A stretch of 64,000 nt of DNA from Butyricicoccus intestinisimiae. GTDB lineage: Bacteria > Bacillota > Clostridia > Oscillospirales > Butyricicoccaceae. The position numbers were made by a program, and so were the translations under genes. The notes beneath the pieces were generated by a model. That model made no database searches and was not told the origin of the DNA. It saw only the letters and a list, made by a program, of their open reading frames with translations. This document shows, piece by piece, positions 44,728-54,044 of the stretch; position 1 is the stretch's first letter; every line of letters starts with the position of its first letter. Location of the stretch: assembly GCF_018918345.1 (NCBI RefSeq), contig NZ_JAHLQI010000004.1, positions 1-64,000 of the forward strand, in the 5' to 3' direction.

Positions 44728-45270
44728 TCAGTCAGGAATATAGCTTTGTCCCGTCATCAGATCATACCACGTGAACACTCCGTTTTCCCACAGCATATAG
44801 CTCGGATGGGAATCGTCCTTGGGAATGGAAATCGAGCCGGGATTCAAGTATGTGAACGTCTCGTGCTCGTGACGGCAGGGAACGTGTGTGTGTCCGCACA
44901 GCAGCACATCGCCCTGTGCCAGTGCCGGCGGATTTTGCTCGTTGTAGTGGTGGCCGTGGGTGATGTAAACCGTCTGATCGCCCAGCATCAGAACGGCATA
45001 GTCTGCCAGAATCGGGAAATTCAGCACCATCTGGTCTACCTCGGTATCACAGTTGCCGCGCACACACAGCAGCTTGTCGCGAATGCCGTTGAGCATCGAG
45101 ATGACGTCCTTTGGCTCATAGCCTTTGGGAAGATCGTTGCGCGGGCCATGGTACAGCAAATCGCCGAGCAGTACAATGCGGTCGGGCTGGTGTTCCTCGA
45201 TGCGGTCGAGCAGCCAGCCGCAGTAATACGCAGAACCATGGATATCCGATGCGATCAATACTTTTTTCAC
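44728..45270 (-). CDS. YfcE-type metallophosphoesterase
   Basis: 180 residues. Metal-binding signatures in order are SDIHGS, GDLLYHGPRND, RGNCD, THGHHYN and GHTHVP, i.e. the full calcineurin-like set of the YfcE/MJ0936 group, which hydrolyses phosphodiesters of uncertain natural identity. It starts upstream of the CoA-transferase with a 19-bp gap and no terminator between, so both are likely one transcript; the link looks incidental. Confidence 0.92.
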   Translation of the reverse strand: MKKVLIASDIHGSAYYCGWLLDRIEEHQPDRIVLLGDLLYHGPRNDLPKGYEPKDVISMLNGIRDKLLCVRGNCDTEVDQMVLNFPILADYAVLMLGDQTVYITHGHHYNEQNPPALAQGDVLLCGHTHVPCRHEHETFTYLNPGSISIPKDDSHPSYMLWENGVFTWYDLMTGQSYIPD

Positions 45271-45349
45271 AATGCAAAACTCCTGTCTTAAACCTTTTAT
45301 CGTATTTTATTGTACTGGATTTTGCCGAAATAGTAAAGCAGTGCGAGAA

Positions 45350-45386
45350 AAATCCCCTTCCAAAAATTTTGGAAGGGGATTTGTAT
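45350..45386 (-). terminator. Terminator of the decarboxylase operon
   Basis: Sixteen-base arms 45350-45365 and 45367-45382 (AAATCCCCTTCC core), followed on the minus strand by TTTTC. Confidence 0.85.
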
Positions 45387-45395
45387 TTCGGGAAA

Positions 45396-46553
45396 TTAGC
45401 CGAGCAGCATCGGAACCAGCTTCAGGAAGAAGCCGGCAGCAGCTGCGGAGCCGATAACACCGGCAACGTTCGGACCCATGGCGTGCATGAGCAGGAAGTT
45501 GGACGGATTTTCCTTCTGGCCTTCGATCTGAGCCACACGGGCAGCCATCGGAACGGCGGATACACCGGCGGAACCGATCAGCGGGTTGATCTTGCCCTTG
45601 GTAACCCAGCACATGATGTCGCCAAAGATGACGCCGCCAAAGGTGGAGAGCAGGAATGCAACCAGACCCAGAACGATGATAAAGATGGTCTGCCAAGTCA
45701 GGAAGGTGCTTGCAGCAGCGGTTGCGCCGACAGAGGTGCCGAGCAGGATGGTGATGGAGTTCATCAGAGCATTCTGAACGGTGTCAGACAGACGGTCGCA
45801 TACGCCGCACTCGCGGAACAGATTGCCCAGCATCAGCATGCCGATCAGCGGAGCGGTGTCCGGCAGCAGCAGGATAACGATAGTAGCAACAGCAATCGGG
45901 AAGATGATCTTCTCAGCCTTGGAAACTTCGCGCAGCTGCGTCATCTTAATCTTGCGGTCTTCCTTGCGCGTAAACGCCTTCATAATCGGCGGCTGAATCA
46001 TTGGTATCAGCGCCATGTACGAGTACGCCGCAATCGCGATGGCGGACAGGTACTCCGGAGCCAGCTGAGAGGTAACCATGATTGCGGTCGGGCCGTCTGC
46101 ACCGCCGATGATACCGATAGCAGCAGCAACGTTGACCGGGAAATGGAAAATCAGCAGAGCGCCGAGAAAGGCGGAAAAGATACCGAACTGCGCAGCAGCG
46201 CCGAGCAGCAGGGAGGACGGACGGGCAATCAGCGGACCGAAGTCTGTCATTGCACCGACGCCCATAAAGATCAGCGGCGGATAAATATCGAATTTAACGC
46301 CGTAGTAGAAGTAATTGAGCAGTCCGCCGTCCTGCATGATGTTTGCGTTCGGCAGGTTTGCCAGCAGCATACCGAATGCAATTGGAACCAGCAGCAGCGG
46401 CTCAAACTTCTTTGCGATGCCCATGTACAGCAGGACAAACGCAATGAGAATCATTGCCAAGCTTTTCCAGCCATCAAGACCATTGCCGAATAAGCCTGCG
46501 AAACCTGATTCTCCGAGAATCTTACCGAGAACGGTAGTGAAAGAAAATTCCAT
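45396..46553 (-). CDS. oadB: Na+-translocating decarboxylase beta subunit
   Basis: 385-residue membrane protein that couples carboxybiotin decarboxylation to sodium export. Family blocks are [39 protein letters not shown] with the conserved membrane Asp, [13 protein letters not shown], and [17 protein letters not shown]. It is the last gene of a four-gene operon and 15 bp after the biotin carrier. Homologues serve oxaloacetate, methylmalonyl-CoA and glutaconyl-CoA decarboxylases; the alpha subunit decides the substrate. Confidence 0.95.
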   Translation of the reverse strand: MEFSFTTVLGKILGESGFAGLFGNGLDGWKSLAMILIAFVLLYMGIAKKFEPLLLVPIAFGMLLANLPNANIMQDGGLLNYFYYGVKFDIYPPLIFMGVGAMTDFGPLIARPSSLLLGAAAQFGIFSAFLGALLIFHFPVNVAAAIGIIGGADGPTAIMVTSQLAPEYLSAIAIAAYSYMALIPMIQPPIMKAFTRKEDRKIKMTQLREVSKAEKIIFPIAVATIVILLLPDTAPLIGMLMLGNLFRECGVCDRLSDTVQNALMNSITILLGTSVGATAAASTFLTWQTIFIIVLGLVAFLLSTFGGVIFGDIMCWVTKGKINPLIGSAGVSAVPMAARVAQIEGQKENPSNFLLMHAMGPNVAGVIGSAAAAGFFLKLVPMLLG

Positions 46554-46568
46554 TGTCTGCGACCTCCG

Positions 46569-46964
46569 TTAAGAGATGGTGCACAGAACACTGCCGGTGT
46601 CAACCGACGCGCCCTTGGATACGCATACGGAAGTTACCGTACCATCCTTGTTTGCAAAGATTTCGTTCTCCATCTTCATTGCTTCCAGAATGAACAGGAT
46701 GTCGCCGTTCTTTACGGTCTGACCCTGCTGGCAGCGAACGTCGAGGATGGTACCCGGCATCGGGGAAGTTACCGGATCGCCTGCGCCTGCCGGAGCGGCC
46801 GGAGCAGCAGCCGGAGCAGCAGCCGGTGCCGGTGCAGCGGCAGGAGCCGGAGCGGCAGCAACCGGAGCCGGAGCCGGTGCCTCGCCGATGTAAGCAGCGA
46901 CAGCCTTGCCCTTTTCTACTTCAACTTCATACTGTTTGTCGTTGAGTGTTACGATATATTTCAT
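46569..46964 (-). CDS. Biotin carrier protein of the decarboxylase
   Basis: 131 residues from the ATG at 46964 (GGAGGT ten bases upstream). Residues 1-27 make a small beta strand start ([20 protein letters not shown]), about 28-65 is an Ala/Pro hinge, and 66-131 is a biotinyl domain with the biotin Lys in LEAMKMEN. The carrier shuttles carboxylate between OadA and OadB. In the classical oxaloacetate enzyme this domain is fused to the alpha subunit; here it is a separate gene. Confidence 0.95.
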   Translation of the reverse strand: MKYIVTLNDKQYEVEVEKGKAVAAYIGEAPAPAPVAAAPAPAAAPAPAAAPAAAPAAPAGAGDPVTSPMPGTILDVRCQQGQTVKNGDILFILEAMKMENEIFANKDGTVTSVCVSKGASVDTGSVLCTIS

Positions 46965-46982
46965 GTTGTTTTGTACCTCCAA

Positions 46983-47318
46983 TTAAAGCGCCTGAATGCG
47001 TCTGAACTGCAATTCGTCCAGCGGAATGTCGGTCTCATCGCTGATGATGGCCATAATGCACGCCGCGGTCTCTTCATCGACATCAATCAGCTGCAGCTTG
47101 CCGTCCCACGGCTTGGAAGGCTTTTCCTCTTCCTTTGCAGGAGCAGCCGGAGCTGCGGTCTGCGCAGCAGGAACAGCAGCTTTGTTTTTGCCTTTCTGAA
47201 GAGAAACGACAACGGCAGAGATGATTTTAATAACGACAATCAGGAAAATCAGAAGGAGGAATACGGTTACGAAGCCACACAGCGCAATCAGCAGGGCTTC
47301 ACCTACACCAATGTTCAT
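46983..47318 (-). CDS. oadG: Decarboxylase gamma subunit (OadG-type)
   Basis: 111 residues. One N-terminal membrane helix (GEALLIALCGFVTVFLLLIFLIVVIKI) is followed by a basic patch, an Ala/Pro linker (about 45-65), and a soluble tail (DEETAACIMAIISDETDIPLDELQFRRIQ) of the kind that docks the alpha subunit. It anchors the soluble carboxyltransferase to the beta subunit. It lies 11 bp behind oadA. Confidence 0.9.
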   Translation of the reverse strand: MNIGVGEALLIALCGFVTVFLLLIFLIVVIKIISAVVVSLQKGKNKAAVPAAQTAAPAAPAKEEEKPSKPWDGKLQLIDVDEETAACIMAIISDETDIPLDELQFRRIQAL

Positions 47319-47329
47319 TGTCTGCCTCC

Positions 47330-48718
47330 TTAGTCAACCTTCTTGATGGAATATGTTACCTTGACGCCCTTGTGCTCCTCGCGGTACTGGAAGAACTTCT
47401 CAGCCTGCTGCGGGAATGCTACATAGGACAGAACATCCTCTTCGCTCTCGGCGATGCCTTCCAGCTTCTTGACAGCTTCCGGAATCTCCGGCTTCAGAGT
47501 TTCTGCATAACGGCCTTCCATCGGCTTGTTGCCTTCGCCCAGAACCTTGGTTACCAGTTCCGGATTGATCTCAGCCGGTGCCTTGCCGTACTCGCCGCGG
47601 ATGTATGCGCGGATTTCCTTGGTGATGTTCTTGTAACGCTGGCCCATCAGGACGTTGTTAACAGCCTGAGAACCAACCATCTGGCTCAGCGGGGTAACGA
47701 GCGGCGGGTAGCCCATATCCTTGCGGACATTCGGAACCTCAGCCAGAACTTCGTCCAGACGATCCAGAGCCTTCATATCGGTCAGGTTTGCAATCAGGTT
47801 GGACAGCATACCGCCCGGAATCTTGTAGTGGAGGGCGTTGGTGTTGACGTTCATAACGAACGGATTGATCTTGCCTTCCTTAACGTATTCCTTCTTGATC
47901 GGCTCGAAGAACTCGTTGACCTTACGCATAGCAGCGCGGTCCAGACCGGTCTCATAGCCCATCTGTACGAGCACATGATCCATAGCTTCGGTGCACGGCT
48001 GGGAAGTACCGCCTGCGAACGGAGAGATTGCGCAGTCGATGACGTCAGCGCCAGCCTCAACAGCCTTCAGGTAGGTCATAGAGCCCAGACCGGTGGTAGC
48101 ATGGGTATGAACAACGATCGGAATCTTCACCTCAGACTTCAGAGCAGTGATGAGGTCATAAACTTCCTGCGGGCTCATAACGCCAGCCATGTCCTTGATG
48201 CACAGAGACTGGCAGCCAAGCTCTTCAATCTGCTTGCCGAGCTTTGCGTAGTTCTCCAGCGTGTGAACCGGGGACTGGGTGTAAGAAATGGTGCCCTGTG
48301 CTTCGCCGCCAGCCTTCAGGCATTCGTCAACCGCGGTCTCGATGTTGCGCATATCGTTGAGCGCGTCGAAAATACGGATGATGTCGATGCCGTTTTCCAC
48401 GCTCTTGCGAACGAAAGCGCGAACCGTGTCGTCAGAGTAGTGCTTGTAGCCCAGAATGTTCTGGCCACGCAGCAGCATCTGCAGCTTGGTGTCCGGCATA
48501 GCCTTGCGGATGGTGCGCAGACGCTCCCACGGATCTTCGTTCAGGTAACGAAGGCAGGAATCGAATGTAGCACCGCCCCAGCACTCGACAGAGTGGTAAC
48601 CAACCTTGTTCATGGTCTCCAGAATCGGCTTGAATTCCGACATCGGGAGACGAGTTGCGCACAGAGACTGGTTGGCGTCACGAAGGACGGTCTCTGTGAT
48701 CTTCAGTTTTTTTGGCAC
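47330..48718 (-). CDS. oadA: Oxaloacetate decarboxylase alpha subunit (carboxyltransferase)
   Basis: 462 residues from a GTG at 48718 with AAGGAG about ten bases upstream. The TIM-barrel carboxyltransferase opens with ITETVLRDANQSLCATR, continues with ECWGGATFDSCLRYLNEDPWERL, MLLRGQNILGYKHY, and IRIFDALND, and has the metal His pair in VVHTHATTGLG. The C-terminal part is the PYC/OADA domain without a biotinyl domain. It decarboxylates oxaloacetate while carboxylating the separate biotin carrier. First gene of the operon; it could instead act in a transcarboxylase. Confidence 0.94.
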   Translation of the reverse strand: MPKKLKITETVLRDANQSLCATRLPMSEFKPILETMNKVGYHSVECWGGATFDSCLRYLNEDPWERLRTIRKAMPDTKLQMLLRGQNILGYKHYSDDTVRAFVRKSVENGIDIIRIFDALNDMRNIETAVDECLKAGGEAQGTISYTQSPVHTLENYAKLGKQIEELGCQSLCIKDMAGVMSPQEVYDLITALKSEVKIPIVVHTHATTGLGSMTYLKAVEAGADVIDCAISPFAGGTSQPCTEAMDHVLVQMGYETGLDRAAMRKVNEFFEPIKKEYVKEGKINPFVMNVNTNALHYKIPGGMLSNLIANLTDMKALDRLDEVLAEVPNVRKDMGYPPLVTPLSQMVGSQAVNNVLMGQRYKNITKEIRAYIRGEYGKAPAEINPELVTKVLGEGNKPMEGRYAETLKPEIPEAVKKLEGIAESEEDVLSYVAFPQQAEKFFQYREEHKGVKVTYSIKKVD

Positions 48719-49059
48719 AGTGTATCAGCTCCTTTAAATAATTAAAGATGACGAAAATAAGTAAATGACGTTTTTTGACGGAACATGATGCGGTGCGAGC
48801 CGCAGCCGCCGCACAAAATAAGGTCATCCAAACACTGTTATTATACATCAGAAATACACAGTATTGCAATGCAATTTTCGTATAATTGCAGATAATTTGA
48901 ACAGAAAGTCGTATAAAAAGCAAAGAAGCAAGAATGTAATAGTCAAAGTAGACAAAAAATGACAACACAATCCGGCGAAATGCGAATTGACAAAAATAAA
49001 AAGATCCCCTTTGGTTTGAAAGGGAATCTTTTGTTACAAAAAAGGTATAAAAATACAAA
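48719..49059. promoter_or_regulatory. Intergenic region between oadA and trpA
   Basis: No gene. Minus strand promoter TTGCAA (48864-48869), 18-bp spacer, TATAAT (48840-48845), giving an oadA leader of about 115 bases with a GTGCG/CGCAC stem near 48793-48814. A hairpin at 48998-49033 with a T run on the minus strand ends the trp operon. Nothing else is recognised. Confidence 0.6.
48998..49033 (-). terminator. Terminator of the trp operon
   Basis: Stem AAAGATTCCCTTT with AAAGGGGATCTTT on the minus strand (one G-T pair), then TTTTATTTTTG; about 27 bp after the trpA stop. Confidence 0.82.
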
Positions 49060-49839
49060 TTACTGTGCATTTCGGCAGGCGGTTTTCATCGTGCGTACAT
49101 AATCCGCAACCGGCTGCGCGCTGTCGCGGCCGTACTGCGCGATGAGCTTGACAATCGCAGAGCCGACAATCGCGCCGTCCGCCTGACGACACATGGTTTC
49201 CGCCTGTTCCGGCGTCGAGATGCCGAAGCCGACGGCACACGGAATGTCCTTGACCTCCTTGACGAGCTTGACCATGGCGCCGATGTCGGTCGTAATCGCC
49301 GTGCGTGTGCCGGTGACGCCGAGGGAGGAGACGCAGTACAGGAAGCCGTTCGCCTGTTCGGCAATCGCGCGGATGCGGTCGTGCGAGGTCGGTGCAATCA
49401 TGGAAATCTGATCGAGGCCGTATTTCTGACACAGCGGCTCGAACTCCTGCTTTTCCTCAAACGGCACATCCGGAACGATGATGCCGTTCATGCCGATTTC
49501 CGCGGCGGTTTTGAGAAAGCGGTCTGCGCCGTAAGAGAAGATTACGTTTGCATAGGTCATAAATACCATCGGAATCGAAACCGTCTGGCGCACGCGGCGC
49601 ACCATATCGAAAATCTTGTCGGTGGTAGTGCCCACGGACAGGGCGCGCAGATTGGCGTCCTGAATGACCGGACCCTCTGCAGTCGGGTCGGAGAACGGAA
49701 TGCCCAGCTCAATGAGATCTGCGCCGGCTTCTGCAATGGCACAAATCAGTTTTTCGGTGGTCTCCAAATCCGGATCACCGCAGGTCAAAAATGGAATAAA
49801 CGCTTTGCCAGTTGCAAACGCATCTGCAATCTTAGTCAT
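49060..49839 (-). CDS. trpA: Tryptophan synthase alpha subunit
   Basis: Cleaves indole-3-glycerol phosphate to indole, which is channelled to TrpB. 259 residues from the ATG at 49839 (GGGGAGGA upstream); an in-frame upstream ATG is inside trpB without a site. Catalytic Glu in [19 protein letters not shown], Asp in IVPDVPFEE, phosphate loop [10 protein letters not shown] and GAIVGSAIV. Last gene of the operon, overlapping the trpB end by 8 bp. Confidence 0.96.
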   Translation of the reverse strand: MTKIADAFATGKAFIPFLTCGDPDLETTEKLICAIAEAGADLIELGIPFSDPTAEGPVIQDANLRALSVGTTTDKIFDMVRRVRQTVSIPMVFMTYANVIFSYGADRFLKTAAEIGMNGIIVPDVPFEEKQEFEPLCQKYGLDQISMIAPTSHDRIRAIAEQANGFLYCVSSLGVTGTRTAITTDIGAMVKLVKEVKDIPCAVGFGISTPEQAETMCRQADGAIVGSAIVKLIAQYGRDSAQPVADYVRTMKTACRNAQ

Positions 49840-51016
49840 GAAGATCCTCCCCTCTGTAGCGTGCAATTGCCGCTACGTCCTTGTCGCCGCGGCCGGAGAC
49901 ATTGACGACAATAATCTGATCCGGAGACATGGTCGGCGCGAGCTTCTGCGCGTAAGCGATGGCATGAGCGGACTCAATCGCCGGAATAATGCCCTCCGTG
50001 CGGGACAGATACTCAAATGCCTGTACCGCTTCTTCGTCGGTAATCGGCACGTATTGCGCGCGGCCGGAATCAAACAGCATCGCATGTTCCGGACCGATAC
50101 CCGGATAATCCAAACCGGCAGAAATCGAGTAAACCGGTGCGATCTGACCGTACTCGTCCTGGCAGAAGTAGGACTTCATGCCGTGGAAAATGCCCAGACG
50201 GCCGGTGGACAGGGTGGCAGCGGTCTCCTTGGTGTCGATGCCGCGTCCAGCAGCCTCGCAGCCGATGAGCTGAACGCTCTCGTCCTCAATGAAGTTGTAG
50301 AAGGCGCCGATGGCGTTGGAACCGCCGCCGACACAAGCAATGACGGCGTCCGGCAGACGGCCTTCCTGCTCCAGAATCTGCTGCTTGATTTCCTTGGAAA
50401 TCACAGCCTGAAAGTCACGAACGATGGTCGGGAACGGATGCGGACCCATGACGGAGCCGAGGACATAGTGCGTGTCATCAATGCGGCTGACCCACTCGCG
50501 GAAGGTCTCGGAAACGGCATCCTTCAGCGTAGCGGTACCGCTGTCGACCGGATGCACCTTGGTGCCCAGCAGCTTCATGCGGTAGACGTTGAGCGCCTGA
50601 CGCTCGGTGTCCAGACGACCCATGTACACTTCGCATTCCAGACCAAGCAGAGCGGCAGCGGTTGCCGTTGCAACACCGTGCTGACCGGCGCCGGTTTCCG
50701 CAATGACACGGGTTTTTCCCATCTTTTTGGCGAGCAGGCACTGTGCCAGCGCGTTGTTGATTTTGTGGGAACCGGTATGATTGAGATCCTCGCGCTTGAG
50801 ATAAATCTTTGCGCCGCCCAGATCCTTGGTCATCTTGTCTGCATAGTACAGCAGGGAAGGACGGCCGACATAGTTTTTGAGCAGCTCATCCAGCTCCGCA
50901 TGGAATGCCGGATCGTTTTTATAATAATTGTACGCTTCTTCCAGTTCGTGGATGGCATTCATCAGAGTTTCGGGGATGTATTGTCCGCCGTGAATGCCGA
51001 ATCTTCCTTTTGACAT
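49832..51016 (-). CDS. trpB: Tryptophan synthase beta subunit
   Basis: Condenses indole with serine to tryptophan using PLP. 394 residues. The start [16 protein letters not shown], the PLP Lys in [25 protein letters not shown], the phosphate-binding [12 protein letters not shown] and [14 protein letters not shown] are all intact. Starts one base after trpF. Confidence 0.97.
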   Translation of the reverse strand: MSKGRFGIHGGQYIPETLMNAIHELEEAYNYYKNDPAFHAELDELLKNYVGRPSLLYYADKMTKDLGGAKIYLKREDLNHTGSHKINNALAQCLLAKKMGKTRVIAETGAGQHGVATATAAALLGLECEVYMGRLDTERQALNVYRMKLLGTKVHPVDSGTATLKDAVSETFREWVSRIDDTHYVLGSVMGPHPFPTIVRDFQAVISKEIKQQILEQEGRLPDAVIACVGGGSNAIGAFYNFIEDESVQLIGCEAAGRGIDTKETAATLSTGRLGIFHGMKSYFCQDEYGQIAPVYSISAGLDYPGIGPEHAMLFDSGRAQYVPITDEEAVQAFEYLSRTEGIIPAIESAHAIAYAQKLAPTMSPDQIIVVNVSGRGDKDVAAIARYRGEDLHD

Positions 51017-51017
51017 G

Positions 51018-51614
51018 TTATATACTCCTTATGATGTTGATCAGGGCGCGGATTTTTTCGGGATCCTTGACACGATTTGTCTCCGCGCCGCTGGAAATAT
51101 CCATTGCATCCGGCTGCATAGCAGCAGCGTCCTGTATATTTTCCTCGCGCAGGCCGCCTGCCAGAATAAACGGGCGTCCGATGTTGCGCACGAGCGTCCA
51201 ATCGAAGGTTTCGCCGGTGCCATAGCCGTTGTCCAGCAAAATCATATCCGCACTGCTGGCACGCGCCGCATCCAAATCATCAGTCGATCGAATGCGAAAT
51301 GCCTTCCAGATCGGTTTTCCGGTGCGCGCTTGCAGCGCCTGAATGTAGGCGTCATCCTCCTGCCCGTGCAGCTGCGCAATATCGATAATGCCCTGCTCCA
51401 GCAGGGAAGCGACCGTGTCGAGCGGCTGATTGACGGTAACGCCGACAGCGGGAATGTCCGGAGACAGCTGTGCGTGCAGAGCCTGCACCTGCTCCGGTGT
51501 GCAGCTTCGATGGCTCTTGGGAAAATTGATGATAAATCCGGCGTAATCCGGCCGGTATTGATTGACCGCCGCGATATCTGACGGGCGGCTGAGTCCGCAA
51601 ATTTTTACTTTCAT
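51018..51614 (-). CDS. trpF: Phosphoribosylanthranilate isomerase
   Basis: Third pathway step, an Amadori rearrangement. 198 residues, TIM barrel. Catalytic Cys in VKICGLSR, Asp in [15 protein letters not shown], then [10 protein letters not shown] and [13 protein letters not shown] for phosphate binding. Overlaps the trpC end by four bases. Confidence 0.96.
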   Translation of the reverse strand: MKVKICGLSRPSDIAAVNQYRPDYAGFIINFPKSHRSCTPEQVQALHAQLSPDIPAVGVTVNQPLDTVASLLEQGIIDIAQLHGQEDDAYIQALQARTGKPIWKAFRIRSTDDLDAARASSADMILLDNGYGTGETFDWTLVRNIGRPFILAGGLREENIQDAAAMQPDAMDISSGAETNRVKDPEKIRALINIIRSI

Positions 51615-52402
51615 TGGTTTAGACCTGCATGTCTCATCTCGCGGAGCAACGCGGTTTTGTCCGGTGCACGCATGAGCACTTCGCCCATCAGCACGGCATC
51701 CGCGCCGATGCTGCGCAGTGCTGCGACATCGGCGGCGCAGGACACGCCGGATTCCGCAACGTAGATGTTTTCCGGCGGAATCAAGTCGCGCAGACGGCTG
51801 GCGTTGGAAAAATCAACGGAGAAGTCCTTCAAATTGCGGTTGTTGACGCCGATGACGCGTGCGCCGGCGTCGACAGCAGATTGAATTTCCTTCGCATCGT
51901 GTGCCTCGACCAGAGCGGTCAGTCCCAGTGTCTCGCAGATGCCAAGATACTGTTCGATGGTCTGTGTGTCCAAAATGGCACAGATTAACAGAACAGCATC
52001 AGCACCCATCAGCTTGGCCTGATAAATTTGGTAGGCATCCACCGTGAAATCCTTGCGAATCATCGGTGTCTGTACCGCTGCGCGAATGTCGGTAAAAATT
52101 GCATCGCTGCCGAGAAACCATTTGGGTTCGGTCAGACAGGAGATGCAGTCGGCGCCCGCCTGTTCGTATTGCTTGGCGATGTCCAGATACGGGAAATCCT
52201 GTGCGATGATGCCCTTGGAAGGCGATGCCTTCTTGACTTCACAGATAAAGGATAAGTTGTCTCCGCGCAGAGCCTGCTCAAAAGCAAACGGCGTGCGGGG
52301 AGAAACCGTCTCACAGCGCTGCTTGAGTTCCTCCAACGGGTGTGCCTGCTTGTCGGCAAGCACACGCTGCTGCGCGTAAGCAGCAAGTTCGTCTAATATC
52401 AT
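51611..52402 (-). CDS. trpC: Indole-3-glycerol-phosphate synthase
   Basis: Ring closure to indole-3-glycerol phosphate. 263 residues. ICEVKKASPSKGII with the catalytic Lys, RKDFTVDAYQIYQAKLMGADAVLLI, VIGVNNRNLKDF, VAESGVSCAADV, and GEVLMRAPD are typical. Starts 12 bp after trpD. Confidence 0.97.
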   Translation of the reverse strand: MILDELAAYAQQRVLADKQAHPLEELKQRCETVSPRTPFAFEQALRGDNLSFICEVKKASPSKGIIAQDFPYLDIAKQYEQAGADCISCLTEPKWFLGSDAIFTDIRAAVQTPMIRKDFTVDAYQIYQAKLMGADAVLLICAILDTQTIEQYLGICETLGLTALVEAHDAKEIQSAVDAGARVIGVNNRNLKDFSVDFSNASRLRDLIPPENIYVAESGVSCAADVAALRSIGADAVLMGEVLMRAPDKTALLREMRHAGLNQ

Positions 52403-52414
52403 GTTCCGCTCCTC

Positions 52415-53437
52415 TTACTTGTTGGATGCAGCAACATAGGCTTCCAATGTCTGCATGGCCTTGCCGGAATCAACCAGTTCAGCCGCCAGCTTTACGCCGT
52501 CAGCCAGTGTGTAAGCCTTGCCGGAGATGTACAGCGCAGCGCCGGCGTTCATCAGGACAATATTGCGTTTTGCGCCCTGTTCCTTGCCAGACAGAATATC
52601 ACGCGTAATCTGTGCGTTTTCTTCACCGGTGCCGCCGACAATATCGCTCTTGCTGCCGCGCGGGAAGCCGAAATCTTCCGGCTGAATCGTGTAGCTCTTG
52701 TATTCGCCGTTGCCGAACTCGCATACGGTGGTCGGTGCGCTGATGGAAATTTCGTCCATGGTGTCCTGACCGAATACCACCATGCCGCGCTCGACGCCGA
52801 GGCTGGACAAAACGTGTGCCATCGGCTCAACCAGATATTCTCCGTAAACGCCGAGCACCTGATAGCACGGCTTGCACGGATTGGTGATTGGGCCGAGAAT
52901 GTTAAAGATGGTGCGGAAGCCGAGCTCCTTGCGGATGGCGCCGACATACTTCATGGACGTGTGATACTTCTGTGCGAAGAAAAAGCACAGGCCGACATCC
53001 TTCAATTCCTGCACACAGGTCTCCGGTGTCTGGTTCAAATTGACGCCGAGCGCTTCCAGACAGTCGGCGGCGCCGGACTTGGAGGACGCTGCGCGGTTGC
53101 CGTGCTTGGCTACCGGCTGACCGCCTGCCGCGATAACGATGGAGGCGGTGGTGGAGATGTTGAAGGAATTGGAACGGTCACCGCCGGTTCCGACGATTTC
53201 CAAGCACTTGAGATCGCCGGTATCTACCGGAATGGCGTGTTCGCGCATGGCAGCGGCGCAGCCGGAAATCTCGTCAATGGTTTCAAACTTTGCGCTCTTG
53301 GTAGAGAGTGCTGCGAGAAATGCGGCGTTCTGTGTCGGGGTCGATTTGCCGCTCATAATTTCATTCATAACCCGATAGGCTTCATCATATGTCAAATCTT
53401 CACGGGTGACAATTTTTTCAATCGCTTCTTTAATCAT
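52415..53437 (-). CDS. trpD: Anthranilate phosphoribosyltransferase
   Basis: Joins anthranilate to PRPP. 340 residues. Visible are the PRPP glycine loop [36 protein letters not shown], and the catalytic-site [32 protein letters not shown] lies before the ATG. Confidence 0.97.
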   Translation of the reverse strand: MIKEAIEKIVTREDLTYDEAYRVMNEIMSGKSTPTQNAAFLAALSTKSAKFETIDEISGCAAAMREHAIPVDTGDLKCLEIVGTGGDRSNSFNISTTASIVIAAGGQPVAKHGNRAASSKSGAADCLEALGVNLNQTPETCVQELKDVGLCFFFAQKYHTSMKYVGAIRKELGFRTIFNILGPITNPCKPCYQVLGVYGEYLVEPMAHVLSSLGVERGMVVFGQDTMDEISISAPTTVCEFGNGEYKSYTIQPEDFGFPRGSKSDIVGGTGEENAQITRDILSGKEQGAKRNIVLMNAGAALYISGKAYTLADGVKLAAELVDSGKAMQTLEAYVAASNK

Positions 53438-53470
53438 AATGAGAACTCTCCTTTATCTATGAAATATGCG

Positions 53471-54031
53471 TTAGAGCGCAAGAAAATTTTTCAGCAGAAC
53501 GGAACCCTGCGGGGTGAGAATGGATTCCGGATGGAATTGCAGACCAAAGACCTTGTTTTTTTCGTCCATGACTGCCATGACCTCTCCGATGTTGTCCGTG
53601 GATACGATTTTGAGCGTATCCGGCAGGTCGGTGCCGATCAGAGAATGATACCGCGCAACCGCCATTTCGTTTGCCAGACCGTCAAACAGCGGACAGCTGT
53701 GGTCGAGCGAGACAATACTCTGCTTGCCGTGCATCAGGTGCTTGGCGTGCGTCACGGTGCCGCCGTACACCTCGCAGATGGCTTGATGACCGAGGCATAC
53801 GCCGAGAATGGGAATTTTTCCTGCAAATTCCCGAATGACGTCCTCACAAATGCCCGCATCGCACGGACGTCCCGGACCAGGAGAGAGAAGAATGTGATCC
53901 GGATGCAGCTTGCGGATTTCGTCCGGTGTAATCCGGTCGTTGCGAAATACACGGATATCCGGCTCAATCGCACCGCACATCTGGTAGAGATTGTAGGAAA
54001 AACTGTCGTAATTATCAATGAGTAAAAGCAT
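53471..54031 (-). CDS. trpG: Anthranilate synthase glutamine amidotransferase subunit
   Basis: Supplies ammonia from glutamine to TrpE. 186 residues from the ATG at 54031 (GAGAGGTG upstream). Start LLIDNYDSFSYNL, oxyanion loop LSPGPGRP, nucleophile Cys in LGVCLGHQAI, and His-Glu in GLQFHPESI. It may also serve p-aminobenzoate synthesis, as in Bacillus; no pabB is in the window. Confidence 0.96.
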   Translation of the reverse strand: MLLLIDNYDSFSYNLYQMCGAIEPDIRVFRNDRITPDEIRKLHPDHILLSPGPGRPCDAGICEDVIREFAGKIPILGVCLGHQAICEVYGGTVTHAKHLMHGKQSIVSLDHSCPLFDGLANEMAVARYHSLIGTDLPDTLKIVSTDNIGEVMAVMDEKNKVFGLQFHPESILTPQGSVLLKNFLAL

Positions 54032-54044
54032 TGCAAAGCACCTC

